A stretch of DNA of 64,000 bases, taken from the NCBI GenBank assembly GCA_977006965.1, contig OZ345365.1:2818433-2882432 (forward strand), written 5' to 3'. This stretch comes from Phymatolithon calcareum (taxonomy: Eukaryota > Rhodophyta > Florideophyceae > Hapalidiales). The translations under genes were made by a program, and so were the position numbers. Below the pieces are notes generated by a model. It was not told the DNA's origin and made no database searches. It was given only the letters and a program-made list of their open reading frames with translations. Below, one piece after another: positions 1-12,462 of the stretch. Within the stretch, counting starts at the first letter, position 1, and each line of letters opens with the position of its first letter.

Positions 1-60
1 CGACTCTGATAATCAGTACAGCTCCTTTGCTAAAGCCATAAAAATATATTTCAACATTTC

Positions 61-310
61 GAAAACATTGTCCTCAATTGAGGCAAAAATCTCGTACAAT
101 GGACACTAGATGTTTCTACAAAGTTCTGTTCGTGTTCTAGAACTATCTAGAAATGTACAATTAGTGTTTAGATATTTCCAGATAATTATATTCGTGTTCC
201 AGATAAATCTAGAAAGTTTGAATTTATTTCTCGATGTTTCTACAAATATTATATGAAACGTATTCTAGAAAGTCTAGACGAAATTTAAATTAGAGTTTTC
301 TACAATACAA
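61..310. repeat. AT-rich tract with repeated TCTAGAA-like motifs, possible LTR remnant
   Basis: This AT-rich stretch repeats short motifs of the form TTCTAGA or TCTAGAAAGT, with phrases such as GTGTTCTAGA and GTGTTCCAGA recurring roughly every 60 bp. It lies just beyond the C-terminal (chromodomain) end of the minus-strand chromovirus relic, where a 3' LTR would be expected. No terminal TG/CA pair or second LTR copy was found, so the LTR reading is only positional. Confidence 0.3.
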
Positions 311-396
311 AAACTTAAGTATCATATGTACTGCGTGTATGTGATTGTTATACTATTCCCACGTTCCTTCCTTTAATGTCCCCGTCAACACAGAAA

Positions 397-777
397 TTAA
401 CTATCCTCATCCTTATATAAATGGTTCAAAATATTATTTTTCTTAATATAATCTAGGAACAATTTTGTAATAGTTCCATCCTTGTCACCAAAATCACTTG
501 TTGGCTGCCACTCTGCATCATGAGTTGGCATGCCTTTCATAAGCGTAAGGAATTGGTATCCATTTCCTCTCTTTCTGTGCCTTAGGATTGAATCCATAAA
601 AAACTCGTGTCCTTCAACAGCTGGTACTGAGTCTGGTCTTTTTATAATACGGGAAGAAATATCAGATGTCTGCTCCAAATAAAGCGTTGTGTGAATGACA
701 TGTACAACATCGTGATTTTTAAAATGACTTGGTAGATCTAACCTAAGAGAATTCTTTCCAATAAGTGCTTTAACCAC
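397..777 (-). pseudogene. Chromovirus chromodomain and integrase tail (relic)
   Basis: This 126-codon frame contains a chromodomain-like stretch around residues 58-110. It shows the aromatic/basic segment DSILRHRKRGNGYQFL, then a modified 'KWKG' position (here LMKG), then the W of AEWQPTSD, and ends in a helix (LFLDYIKK). In functional chromodomains these residues build the pocket for methylated histone H3 tails and guide integration into heterochromatin. The W-to-L change at the KWKG position and the isolated frame point to decay. The N-terminal half resembles the conserved integrase C-terminal segment (PSHFKNHDVVHV). Confidence 0.75.
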
Positions 778-813
778 AAATGGGCCAAATCTCTTAGCCG
801 GCAGCTTATCAGA

Positions 814-1035
814 TTACTGGGATTTTAAGTATGCATCCTTAAATAATATCTTGTTAATCAAAAACTTGTCACGTATCTGATACATATGCGGTTTAAATGA
901 CTTTCCAGCTTGAGCGCTCTGACAAGCCCTTGAAACTTGATACGAGTACTTTGCGCCCTGGAATGATTCTCTCATTCGATATTTAAAATCGCGTGCGGTG
1001 TCCACCGGACATTCAATACCAGTCAGTATGTCCAT
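814..1035 (-). pseudogene. Integrase C-terminal linker of the chromovirus (relic)
   Basis: This 73-codon frame lies between the integrase core (1171-1479) and the chromodomain frame. Its last third, with IRDKFLINKILFKDAYLK, fits the 'GDKVLL' beta-strand segment that follows the integrase catalytic core in Ty3/gypsy elements. It is in a different frame from its neighbours, so frameshifts separate the parts. Confidence 0.5.
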
Positions 1036-1170
1036 TGACGATTATGGGTTCCATCCTAGATCAACCTCGAATGGCGTAGATCCGAGATCATAACTAATCG
1101 CTGAGTTGTATGCAAACCCAGCTGATGGTAACAAATCATCCCAATCGTCTTCATGATACGAACAGGAACA

Positions 1171-1479
1171 TCAAAGATAATTCTCAACCATCCTGTTCAT
1201 TACTTCTGACGCACCATATGTTTGCATGTGTCCACTCGATGACATTTTGAGTTTTATTCCACACGAAGTCATCAATTGATTCCAATATTTGGATGTGAAC
1301 TTTTGATCTTGGTCAGAAACTATGCTGTCAGGAAAACCATGTAATTTAAATATGTTCGAATAGAAAGCATTAGTATCATCAACTTCCGTATCATCTGAAT
1401 TAGATGGTATGAAATGAACTCTTGTAGACAAACGATCGATCCAAGCAGTAATGATTCTTCGTTTTTGGCAGGCTAACAA
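1171..1479 (-). pseudogene. Ty3/gypsy integrase catalytic core (relic)
   Basis: This 102-codon frame matches the retroviral-type DDE integrase core. It has the first Asp in WIDRLSTRVHFIP, the second in the segment GFPDSIVSDQDQKFTSKYW, and the catalytic Glu in YGASEVMNRMVENYL, where active copies usually read DGQTERVNR. The order and spacing are right for an rve-type integrase. The altered residues around the Glu, and the missing zinc-binding N-terminus in this frame, indicate a degraded copy. Confidence 0.8.
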
Positions 1480-2089
1480 TAAAATCTGTCGCTAACGATT
1501 TCCATCGTCTCTCCTGAACTTCCGAGGAGCCTGGCTCCGTAAGTTTCTTTCCTCCCTGATACTCCTTGTGCTAGCACGTCAAGCAGCCTTGAATGTGTCG
1601 TTTTACGTCCCTACTCTTGTGCCTCGAGTGATACTTCTGAAGTCTTCCTAGTGTCTTTGAAAATCCGAAATTACCGCCAACATTCTAGTTATGAGCCATT
1701 TGCAATACGTTTACTATAGACTTTCGAGGAACGCAAAGCTTACCTGCATACAGAAGCCTTTTTGCGTCACGCTGAAACAAGGGGAGAATATTTTTGATTT
1801 GGGCACTCTTATCTGGATTATCGATGCCCGAAAAATAAATCTTTCTCATACTTTCCGATCACTGATTCGGCCTCAAAGAAAGGTATCTCCAGTGCGTTAA
1901 GCACAACATGGGGCGGTATGGACAGTGCATCTCTTAAAACATGAATCTTTCCGGTTTCAAGCTAATCAGAAAATTCTAAAGTTACCAAGTGTATACAGCG
2001 ACCTTGCTTCTTTTCGACTCAGTTTTGGCTTCGAGAAAAAATCTAAACTACTTGATTCTAATTGAAAATCTCAAACGTTGAACAGTCTA

Positions 2090-2516
2090 AGTAGCATCTA
2101 AATCTCTGCAAAAAAGTATATGAGTCTTAACAATTCTCGATAATTTGCGAAATAGTCTTGTTCAGTGGGACGTAACTTCTCTGACAAGAATGCTGTCGAT
2201 CTCTCTCTTCTATGATCATCAGTTTTTGTCATTGTGCCCGCGACGTCTAACTGTGATGGATCAATATGTCTCCTAAAAGGTCTTTTTCAGTCAGCAGAAA
2301 CCACTCCTGCAGTGCTTAAAATGACTTGTTGCATTACATGTCCCACATTCGAATGCCATGATTTTTATTCGTTAGATACTTAAGAGGCGCTGAAATTTCT
2401 GAAAACTTGTGAATAAATCTTTGAAAGACCTGCAGAAATCCAAAAAAGCTACGAGCATCCGTAAGATTGCTGGGTTTTGACCCCGTCTTCAGGAGTTCCA
2501 CGTTATTTGGCTTCAC
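2090..2516 (-). pseudogene. RT thumb/connection and RNase H segment of the chromovirus (relic)
   Basis: The frame at 2334-2516 reads as the RT-RNase H junction of Ty3/gypsy, with ARSFFGFLQVFQRFIHKFSE and then APLKYLTNK, a strongly conserved block. In another minus-strand frame at about 2090-2200 the RNase H segment FLSEKLRPTEQDYFANYREL can be read. It corresponds to the conserved 'S.KL...E..Y...ERELLA' block. At least one frameshift separates the two parts. Confidence 0.75.
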
Positions 2517-2599
2517 CGCACACCATTCTTTCCAATAAGAAGTCCAAGAAATTCCATTTCTTCTTTAATAAACTCGCACTTCGTGAGTTAAACGTACAA

Positions 2600-3224
2600 C
2601 TCATTTTCTTTTAAGCGAGATAATAATACTTCAATATTTTTCAAAAGTGACGATTCATCTTTGCTGAAAATAAGCAACTCATCAATGTAAACGACAAGAA
2701 AGTCATCTATACAGTAATAGAAAATACGGTTCATCAGTTACTGAAATATTGCGGGAGCATTTCATAGCTCCATTGGCATGACTAAGTACTCGAATTGCCG
2801 GTACTTTGTGTTGAAAGGTATTTCTCAATATCGTGCGCGCGCACTCGTATCTGACGAAAACAAGTCTTCAATTCGAGCTTATAGAAGACAAAGGCTTCTC
2901 CAATCCTGTCAAACTTCTCACCAGATCACTGCAGAGGTGCGTTGTTTCGCTTTCTCATACGTTTCAAAGCTCGATAATCTATAACGGCACGAAGGGGCTT
3001 ATCCTTGTCCTTATCAAAGAACAGAGACGCTCCATAAGGCGACCTTCTTGGGGAAACTTCTTCCTCCTTAGAAACGCAACAATATATTCCTTCCATGCTT
3101 CCAATTCTAATGGTGACAATTTATACACTGGGCGATGCAACGGTTTCATATTTGCGTCTACTCCAATGTCATGGTCAACAGACCTCTTCGGCGGGAGACC
3201 ATCGGGAAGCCGACATTGAAACAC
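2600..3224 (-). pseudogene. Ty3/gypsy reverse transcriptase (relic, altered YxDD)
   Basis: The frame at 2979-3224 carries the RT leader: FQCRLPDGLPPKRSVDHDI, then RPVYKLSPLELEAWKEYI. Both are standard Ty3/gypsy landmarks. Downstream, around 2600-2710, a second segment reads FLVVYIDELLIFSKDES. Positions 2675-2692 encode the catalytic box as Y-I-D-E, so the second catalytic Asp is replaced by Glu. Frames between these segments are interrupted. The enzyme copied the element's RNA into DNA; this copy cannot work. Confidence 0.8.
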
Positions 3225-3683
3225 TTCTTCATGCTGGTCTTTAGTTTTGGATGCGAGGCATTCAACAACGCCTCTTTGCCATCATAATTATTCTTCTTTC
3301 TAATCCAAATGGAATCAACAACTTGAAACAATTGTAAGTCCGTATCTCCTCTGCGCTTCTTTAACAGACTTCTAAACCTCTTTACAACTTGATTCAACAG
3401 TTGAACCTTCGAATCGCCATCTTCTGTCGATAAATCTAACGGAAACACTTCCGAGTCAATCTTCACAATCTTTCTAGAGTATTCAATGTCTGGACTGATG
3501 GCAGCATGCCAAGGCATACATAAGAGAATGCCGTATCTGCAACTCGCAACAACCCAATTAGAACTATAAACATGGGTCCAATACGAAATTCTGCTCTCAG
3601 TATAACCTCAGAAGCTGTCTTGTTTTCCGAGTGTCTCATGTCTATATTTCGTTTTACAAATTTATGTTGTTCTTGTAAAACTC

Positions 3684-4508
3684 ATGAAAGACTACATTCG
3701 TATTACATGCATCACGGAGCACCTGATTGCGCACCATCTGGGCCAATCAGAGTACAATTTTGCAAGTGGAATCCTTGAGGAGGACGTGGTGGCAGATATG
3801 TATGAGACACATTTTTTGAATAACCAAGATGATCATCGCACATTGGGTTTCATTGTTGAGCATAGTGTGAATTATACAGATTTCGCGTCCGGAGGTGAAG
3901 GCATGACGATAGTCCTTTTGATTACAGGAGGACCGAACTTAAAAATACAATCTCCGTTTATGATTTTCAGGAACAGGTACAGCAATTTCCCTTTTCAGGG
4001 CGTTCCTGATAATACTGCAAGTGATTCATACAGGATTTCTCCACGGGGCTGGATGACAAGGGACAATTTCAGTGAGTGGCTAAATGAACTACAGGCTATT
4101 CAGGGAGATACTAACGGCAGGACGCGTGTCATTTTCATGGACAATTACTCGGTCATAATGAAACACGACAACAGGTTGAGTCCTTGCACGCATTAAAGCC
4201 AAAATTCGATTCCTCCCTGCAAACGCTACGCATTTATGTCAGCCGTTGGACTATTTCATAATTCACAATGTAAATAGCTAATGCATGGCTTTATGCGAAC
4301 AGGAGAAATGGAAAAAATTAAGAACGGTGCTTGGGCAGACTGTGAGAACCGCTCTGGGAAGCTGGAAAACCCTTGGAAGCCGTATTTTCTGGAACTTGCA
4401 GTTGATTGTGAGGTTAAACTGAACCATATGAAAGATGACACCGGTCTTTCATTTGCACGGAAAGCTATGATACGGTGTGGACCGCGCTGTGACGTGGTCG
4501 GAACGTAG
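3684..4508 (+). pseudogene. pogo/Tigger-like DDE_1 transposase relic
   Basis: The frame at 3684-4196 carries the usual order of the DDE_1 catalytic domain: a beta strand (GMTIVLLITGG), the block ISPRGWMTRDNFSEWL, and the second acidic motif in VIFMDNYSVIMKHD. From about 4198 another frame gives AKIRFLPANATHLCQPLDYF, the strand holding the third catalytic Asp (LPANATHLCQPLD is typical of pogo/Jerky proteins). The frame at 4281-4508 carries a plausible C-terminal tail, ending in a stop. A frameshift near 4180-4197 and a stop near 4276 break the gene. No terminal inverted repeats were found. The N-terminal helix-turn-helix is missing. Confidence 0.7.
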
Positions 4509-4540
4509 AAAGTAGAGCAACTGTTACATAGCTTCAAAAA

Positions 4541-5019
4541 TTGTATACAGACGACACATGAACTTTATTGGTATGTTTCCCGAAATTGAATTTTAGTGGA
4601 AGTTTTAGATATACTTGTCACAACTGGAGTAAGGGCTTAAATGTTTCTAGTCCGAAGCTTCTAATCAAGTACTACTCTAACGGTATATATTATTGATTTT
4701 ACAACGGCAGACTAAATTCACGGAACAGAGTAGTCGACGTTCGTCATGAGCTAAAATAAGAGCGTTCCCCCAAGAAGATTAGTGGAAGAAGCAAAGGAGG
4801 AAAGTGTAAGAGAGAAGAACGGTCATTCACGGACCATAGAACAGACAGAATATCAAGAAAGTTTACCAATTGAGGGACAGTGCGAGTAAATTTGAAAACG
4901 GCCCATTCTAGCATGCAACAGGTCGGGGGCAGTTTGTGCACTAAATGACGGGTCGCACTAAAGCTCTGTATTGGCCAAGAAGTGTCTTAAGCATGAGAGC
5001 ATTTACATAAAGAGCGCCT
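4541..5019. other. Intergenic stretch without recognised content
   Basis: I see no supported gene here. One weak minus-strand frame (4744-4941) has no recognisable motif. Confidence 0.5.
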
Positions 5020-5024
5020 GAGGC

Positions 5025-5693
5025 TGTGACGAGCCGTCACTCACGTCACTCCTGTGACGTGATCAACACCCCTTATCAACACCAGAATCATAGTCAATCA
5101 TACTCTATTCCTCCTCGTTACGGTTCCTTCGTCATACGTTACACGTCACGTCACAATTTATCATACATCATGTCACTGTCACCTCGGCCAAGACCAATTA
5201 CAATTACTATCCTATAATTGTATTTTAATTACCCTAGCGTGACAGATATGTCACGTGACGCGTGACCGAAAGCAGTCGCGAGACTGTCACGCGTGACCGC
5301 GCCGCCGCTCACTAAGAGCGCGGAGCGCTTCTGAAGAGCCTCTCTCGAGTCCATCATTTTTAGACAATCTTTGCCTTCCATAGTTCCTCGTCTTACTCCT
5401 CATCGTTGTGACCAATGAGCAAACGCTATTGGACCCTCAACGGCTTTCTCATTGCCGATTAGTACTGCGGCCAATGATACCCTGCCATTAGTATCTCCCT
5501 TCCCCATGTTGACGTTAGACCAATTGTTTTTAGCCATCTATTTGTCCCGTGTGTCTCTTCACATTAGTGTCGACACACCCCTTTGTTTAGACTCTTCACT
5601 ATAGTTCTACTTCTAGTCTATATAAACCCTCCTTGACCAGCACTCCTCAAACTCTGGTCAACGGATCTGCCAGCTTGTGCCTTGAACCCCACA
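5025..5693 (+). mobile_element. Solo LTR (669 bp) with perfect 5-bp target-site duplication
   Basis: The segment starts TGTGACG and ends CCCCACA, giving the TGTG...CACA inverted termini typical of LTRs. It is bracketed by identical GAGGC pentamers at 5020-5024 and 5694-5698, the size of duplication made by LTR-retrotransposon integrases. A TATA box at 5619-5626 places U3 first, so the LTR is oriented on the plus strand with a short R-U5. The U3 part holds palindromic GTCACGTGAC/GTCACGCGTGAC sites. No internal region follows, so it is a solo LTR left by recombination between two LTRs. The parent family is unknown; nothing else in the window matches it. Confidence 0.85.
5619..5626 (+). promoter_or_regulatory. 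TATA box of the solo LTR
   Basis: TATATAAA sits 67 bp before the LTR end. Transcription starting 25-30 bp downstream, near 5650, would leave an R-U5 of roughly 45 bp. Confidence 0.6.
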
Positions 5694-5698
5694 GAGGC

Positions 5699-6719
5699 AG
5701 ACGACTGTGCACTGAAACGGCGCATGACCGAATTGATTTGGCATGACTCCTCCCAAACCCCTTCGAAACACCACACAGGTATTATGATATGAATATGATA
5801 TCTTTTTTTGTAAGTTAGCTTCCAAAATCTGCGTATTTTTAGCGTCTATCGATGACACATACACTAGTACTCCGAGTACAAAATCGATGTACGAGCAAGG
5901 TTACGTAGCCTCTCTCTTCCTAGAAAGGCAAGAAGGTAGCTAGAGCGCTGCATATCTGTAGTCGTAGGGGTTCTCTCCACCATTTACCGAAAAAAGGAAA
6001 TGATGTCGGCAGAGAAGCGAAAAACATGGTCCGCATAAAAATGAAAAAAAAGGGCTCGTTTACTCTCAAAATGAGTGTTAAAAGTAATTAGTTCGTTTTC
6101 GAGCAAAAGGTCAAGTGCATGAACTTAACAAGTGAGGAGCTGGTTAATTTTATGTAATAAATAAACGTATCATAACTTCTTTGTATTATTGAAATTTATC
6201 TCTTTTCTTTTTGACCTGCAAGGACCTGACAAAGGTCATTTCTGCTCATATTTAAAAAAGAAAATTGCATCATATGTAGATTTTTCATACATAATTTATT
6301 ATAATCACCCAGCCGACCAGGACTCTCTGTCTCATCTATGCGACGGCTTAGGTCTCTGACTGTTGCAAAGTTTTTCTGCTTCTAGTTTGGGCAGTATTGT
6401 ATTGTGAACGTGTCGCATAACTCGTAGGTGCTCCTTCTCGTCGTGAAAGAAGAAGATTTCCCCTCTAACTTTGTGAACCGAAAGACCTTGCTTTCCATTC
6501 TTGCGCCGCGTCATTTTCGGTCCGCAAATTTTTATGGAAGACTCTTTATTGCATTATTGCCTCGATGTGGACCTACGTGGTGCTCTACAGGTCATGGACC
6601 GACAATAGGCTACGCAAGTGATCTGTTAGACTTTAAGTTAGGATGAATCTTTGGCACAGAAAAATTCCTTTAGCCAACAAAGCAACTCGGAACCATTCTA
6701 AGTTAACTGTTTCTTTAAA
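5699..6719. other. Intergenic, no supported gene
   Basis: The stretch is AT-rich. Two weak overlapping frames at 6332-6646, on opposite strands, have no motif I recognise. Confidence 0.4.
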
Positions 6720-7244
6720 CGATGACATTCTTCTTCACGCCACTCTGCTTTATTCAACCTTTAATATGGGTAGCATGGCATTCGAAGCGTGGCTACAAGG
6801 CGTAAGAATCCGAATTTGAAAGGCGCATTAGTACATCTGGAATTTCCAACCCTGTATTAAAGTGTTACGTTTGCCGTTGCAGCACTCGATTCAACTGGAA
6901 TGAACCTGTGCAGCAAACTTCGATTCAGTTGGGGGACTGCAAAATTCACGGCTTTGAGGACATTCCTTGTCATGCATGCTTTAGTTGATGCAAGCAAAGA
7001 ACTGTCGTGCGACCTAATTTTTTATCCAAAATACCAACCCATCCAGCATCCGGCGCGAATGCTGTTGAGGTTCAAATTCACTGGCCACGATGGTCCCAAA
7101 GCTAAAACATTTCTCTCGAACCTGGTGAACACAAGCTTGGCTGAACGTACTGTACCCGCTGCGTTGAGAGTTCTGCTTCTCTTCGGCATGCCGAAACTGA
7201 ATAATAGAAACGGATTTTGTGCAATGATTGTAGTGAATCGTTAG
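6720..7244 (+). pseudogene. Unrecognised coding-like region, probably a gene fragment
   Basis: A 114-codon frame (6900-7244) stays open upstream of its first Met through about 6850 (VTFAVAALDSTG). A second protein-like stretch in another frame lies at about 6720-6815 (DDILLHATLLYSTFNM...AFEAWLQGVRIRI). The amino-acid composition looks like a folded globular protein rather than chance. There are no family motifs I can name. The broken frames suggest a relic or an unannotated intron. Confidence 0.3.
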
Positions 7245-10200
7245 CTATATTTCAGAGCTCCCTACCTGAATAAACACATGTAAATGTCTGTAATCGATAT
7301 TTTCGTCCGCGGAGAAAGATTCGGACGGTATCGTAGCACAAAAAAACCTTATAGCCTCCATGGAACAACGGACGGTAGTCGTATTCTCACTTCAGAGTAA
7401 ATACACAGCCCTTTTTGATTTCAGCGCTGTAAATATGAACGAAACTCCACTCCGACGATCTCTATCACTTCCATGTGCAGCTTTATCAAAGTACTACGCA
7501 AGCGGTGTCTGTTTACAAATTTCAGATAGATGAATAATAGGACCCCAGTAGCTTTCGATAGCTTCCTGTCACATTTTCGGGGTTACTCACAAGTCATTTT
7601 CTCTTGACGCATCGTATGCAACGATTCGCACGCTTTGCTCGTAAGCAGCTTGTCCAATCTAATACCACAAGAAAATTATCGCTTGCGAAAAACTGCCCAG
7701 GGTTCTTGTCCCTTTCCGAAAGAAACTCCTTCATTCATATAAAAACGATTTGTCATCAAATATATCCGAAACGGTGAGGGCTATTAAAAAACGGTGAATT
7801 GAGTTGAATTCCGCTTCAGGAATATACCTCCATTTGCTTAAAAACATTTCTAAGATCAGGAATACGCCTTTTCTCACGCGCCTACGCCTTTTGTGCTTGC
7901 GGTCGACAGATAGTTTAGCGTTTAGATATCGAAGAATGAGTAGAGATAAAAGATGCGAGTGAAAGTTTGAAATACTCGACTTTAAATTTCAAACGAAAAA
8001 ACTTGTTAGTACAGTTTCTGAATTTTCTCAACCGTCTAATTCTTGTTCTTTAATATTGGACTTGAGAGCTCCGCGCTGATTCCCGGCGGAGAAATTCTAC
8101 ATCACTGCCTCTCCCTCTTCGACGCAATCATAGACTGCACAAAACTCTCTCGTATGTAGCGATGTGCGATAGGGAAATCTCCATGAGGTTAAAGTAGCCA
8201 TCTGAGAGAGAAATGATGTAGAATGCGATTTGGTCGAGCGGAGTTACGGGACTAAAAGACGAAGAAATTTGTGCGATACTAGTCCACGGTAAAACCGCCA
8301 AATAAATGAGCGGTTTGTAGTTGAACTCAAGAGATAAGATTGGTTTCAGAAAGCGCTTGTCCACTAGCCTTTGTCTTTACTTGTCAACGGATTGATCATT
8401 CTCTTACAGAAGAAGTTTACAAGTTGAAAAACATTTGTGAGTTCACGTACTAATTGTGTTTCGAAAAGTTATTTGGATCTCAGTTTTTAGATTCCAATTC
8501 AATGGGAGCGCGTAAACTCTTTTTCAATCTCAGACTAGTTCAACGATGTGACAGAAATTTCTTCCATTTCTGAACCTCCAAACTTGTTCTTGCAATCAGG
8601 AAAATATTATTGAGTTGCAGGCAATAGGGCGCAATCCCTTCAGCGATATTAAAATATCTTTGTACCGATTTTGTGGATCTACAAGAAGTATCTTTTAAGC
8701 TTGGAGTAATCATATCAATTGTGTGAGACTACTAGGGGTTTTGGTACTTCGAATTTCTTTTGGGCAGGCTTACTGGGACTTTTCGTCAGCAGCAAGAGCA
8801 TCTGAGATACCGTGAAGGATATATTATGTATTCCCTATTCTCTTCTTTCTGTTCTTAGCATTCTCTGCGAGATATTTTCGGAATTAAAAATCGAGACATA
8901 CTCTTCGACAATGGTCCTTCCACCCTCTAGTGAACCTCAGTTTTTCTTTATCTCCTGTGCTGCGAGAAGAACTCACTCTGTTTGCCAGAAAACGAAGCAG
9001 TGTTTGCACGAGCATTTCTGGAGCCTTGTACTACGAAAGGACTTCGAGTCTCGAATTCAAGTACTGAAAGGACCATTGAGTGCACCGGTGAAGCTATATT
9101 GAGAGCTTGTGCTCATCAGAACTTAACGCCAGTCAGGCGCGCATCGAATTTACTTCTCTTCGCCAACAAAAAACTATTATTGTGACTGTGTCCGTGAGCA
9201 GTCTCCTCCCCCAGAGCCAGTCAAGAGCTAGCTGTGATAAAACCCTAATTTTTTTCGCGCTGCTTATAACCCTGTCATAGTTATAGATAAGCCATTCTAT
9301 TCAAATTCTCGTCTCAACATATTTTACACGTTCGTACCCGAGTTATAGAGTCGCATACCTAGCCGATATCACGGCAGACATTTCGTTATATATATACAGC
9401 GGTACTAGAGAGGGAACTACCATAAGGAAACTATTGTTCGAGATTACAAGGAAGGAAGGTATTGTTGTAATTGGAGAGGTTAAGTTGGTTAGGTTCCTTG
9501 GTTTACTGACTTTGCAGTCCTCAGATATTGGCAATATAGGCCCGGGATTCGGCTTGGCTCGAATTTGGTCGGACACCAAGTATGGGTCCTTGTCGACGAC
9601 GGAGACCCCTTAACTCAAATCCATCACAACCTTATAATATTAAATCCTGCTGGGAGTTCCTCACTGAGAAGGAACCCAAGCATCAAGAAGAAAACTGAAA
9701 CCACTCAAGAATTCTAGCACAAGCTAGTGTGGTTAATACCGAACGTCTGAGACGGCGTTTTCCACTCGTGGACACAGCTATCGATTCATAGACCCTTTGG
9801 GCACTGCAATCGTAGAACCGATTAACCTCCGATTATCCTGCTTCTGGCTGTGAATCTTGGACGACAATCGTTGATATCATTCATGCATCTCGCCGTTTGG
9901 AAAGCTTGTCTTCGCTTGTCATCAGGCTGATATGTGACTACGCCATCTCGCCGTTTGAAAAGTTTGTCTAAATCCATATCAAGTACTTTATTTACCAACA
10001 AGGCTGAACCAGAACACCAGCTGGTCTATCCAACCAAGACGAGTTCGCTCGCCTGACAGAAATTTCATGAGCGCGAAGTGGCAAGGCCGAAATTTTGAAA
10101 TCTTTGATTTCTTCTCTCAACCTCACTGTGCCAGTATATCCTTCACTGTAAAGAACATACGAACCTGAACGGTAAAAATCTTGATATCCTTTCACGATAG

Positions 10201-12175
10201 TTGTCCATAGACTTGTATAAGCTTCTTTGAACGAAGTCTGGCAGCCACGATCGTAATGTTCTCGGAATATCCACGCTTAAGCCTTCAGTACTGTTTATGC
10301 AAGCTTCGGTTTTATCTGAAAACTTGTTCAATAGGTTGCTTGTCATGTGTTCTACCTCTGAAGTTACTGGTACGATTTCCGTATTCTAGGATACAAGATT
10401 AATTGTTTCGAGAGAAGTTGAGTGGTGAAACTAATTCATAGAGTTCTCTAGTGTTGCTCACTTAGTTCCGTGTCTCTCGTTTCAGCTCTTTTTGTCACTA
10501 CACATATATCCGAAACGTAATCGCTCTGAATACGCTTGAGAATATTGAGCGGTACAGACGATTGCTCGTTCGAGTTCCCGGAATATTCGTGTGTGACCCC
10601 GGCACTCACCAGCGGCATTTTCTAAGCTGGGTGTGACAACCGAAGTAGCAATCACCACCAAGATACAACAAGCAGCCCACCACGAACGACAAATCTCGCA
10701 ATCGCAACGACAATATCCACTACAGCAGCGAAGCGCCAGTGATAACGTCGAGACGTGCCTTAATGGCAAGGAGCGACGCGCGAAATAGATCTGCAAAATA
10801 AATGAGTCTCCGCGAATGGAAAGCCGATACGGGAAAGTACAGATAGAGAGGAACTGGTTCTCGCACAATGCGCACGGATGGAGTAAACTACATCGACAGA
10901 TCCATGGATTTCACACTTACATAAGTCGCATAGGTGGCTTTGCCGACTTCTTGTGAATAGTACAGAATTATTCCACCATCTGCACACCCCATGTGTAAGG
11001 GGCAGACTTTTCTTCTCCTGTGTATAACATGAGAACTAAGTCCTACAGGGAGAACGAAATTAATTCTATAATATTTTCTTTCTCTAACCGACTGTCTTAC
11101 TTTGCAAACTTGTTTATAATCGTAAAAATTGCTAGCAAGGTGACTTTGGGTTAAGGAAATCTCGACAATGCCCAATCTTGTTTATAGTACGTATTGTTGC
11201 ATTCTAATCTAAATTCAGTGAGCAGAGAGTCATATTATCTCTTCTGAAATCAATCAGATGAAGCGTCCTCATTACGGTTGAGAATCTGGCAGAGATCACA
11301 CGCACAGACTAGTTTTACGAATTGTGAACAGAACTTCAAAAATGAAATATTATTACTTTCATAGCTCATAGTTAAATTCCGTCCAGCTCGAACGACTGCA
11401 ATAACGGGAAATCGATTAATCCTGGCTCCAATACCGGCTCTCATGTACGAATCGCATCTGGCTTGTGATCATGAGTGCAGAGATATCAGAAAAGGAACAG
11501 CCCTCATGTCCCTGCCACAATCGCTTCTATGATTGCCTTGATATCAGTATGCTGACGATGGCTACAGAGCGGAGGTTTCTCGACACTGCCAGTATGTCAA
11601 ATCATTCTGCGGCAGTTGTTATTGCAATATGGGCGTTTGCACTTGGTATAACAGGCAGTGATAGCAAGTTCAAGGATTGCCGACTTCCCAGCAACTATTT
11701 GCAAATGACCACTGTAGTCGTCATTTGAATTACGTAACAGTGTCATAAACTCGCTCCCAAAATCCAAATGAGTTAAGTTCATTAAACAAGCGAACGTCGC
11801 AATTAGAGATCTACGGCTTACCGTCTTGAAGACCAGCGTCAAAAATCTTATCATATGCTGCTGTCGAATTGAACTCAAGATCTTTAGCCACGTGGCGAAC
11901 GATTTCGACTTCGAAGTGCTTGATCTTTCTCGCCGTGTACTGCGACATAGATCAAGCTGATGAACTAGATTTAAAAAATAGCCCCCGACATTTAGGGCAC
12001 ATCAAATCTGTCACGAGGAATCTATCATCCGCGAAAGTGCGAAAAGCCAGGGAAACCAATCTCTCTGGCGCCAGGACACGAAGGGTATTATCCAGGGGTC
12101 GTGCGCAATCCATTGCTATTGCAATTAATTGCAATTCAGAGCAATTCGACCCAAATTGGGTTCTGATGAAGAATT
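7245..12175. other. Long gene-poor stretch
   Basis: No supported gene in almost 5 kb. Weak open frames occur at 8812-9185 (plus; the frame at 8982-9185 reads protein-like, with no family), 9992-10346 (minus, two overlapping frames) and 10482-10868 (minus, Cys-rich by composition). None has a recognisable motif, promoter or homologue within the window. Confidence 0.5.
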
Positions 12176-12338
12176 GCAATTCGAATTGCTGGTCGGTAGG
12201 TTGTACGAAAGTGTATAGTTCAGCAAGAGCAGAGTTGAAGGAAATAGCGATCACTTCAAATGTATCATGCGTAGTACGTGATAATTGGTTGTCGGTAGCA
12301 TCTAATTTTATTATATAACTCGGGCCAGTATAAGCGTT

Positions 12339-12417
12339 CACCGGGGGAGCACTGCACCTTTTTGGCCCAAATCAACTAAATAACTATCGGCCAAAATGTT
12401 GCCGTGCTCCCCTAGTG
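12339..12417. mobile_element. 79-bp MITE-like inverted repeat
   Basis: A 29-bp left arm (12339-12367, starting CACCGGGGGAGCAC) is inverted at 12389-12417 (ending GTGCTCCCCTAGTG) with few mismatches and a 21-bp loop. Short size and CAC...GTG ends suit a miniature inverted-repeat element or a folded RNA. No clean target duplication flanks it. Confidence 0.5.
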
Positions 12418-12462
12418 TTAGGTACGTAAAATTCTACGTACTGTATACAGTTACAACGTTCC

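Larger units (their letters stand above)
397..3517 (-). mobile_element. Decayed Ty3/gypsy chromovirus pol region
   Basis: Reading the minus strand from 3517 down to 397, separate open frames carry the chromovirus pol order: reverse transcriptase leader, RT core, RNase H, integrase core, integrase tail and chromodomain. The frames are broken by stops and frameshifts, so the element is dead. About 100 codons upstream of the RT leader (3224-3517) are open but not recognised; they sit where the protease-RT linker would be. No gag, primer-binding site or paired LTRs could be identified. Domain order plus a terminal chromodomain is the hallmark of the chromovirus branch of Ty3/gypsy. Confidence 0.85.

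Noticed and set aside
11869-12341. Overlapping 149-codon plus and 129-codon minus frames
   Set aside because: Both cover the repetitive GCAATT-rich stretch, neither has a motif, and they exclude each other.
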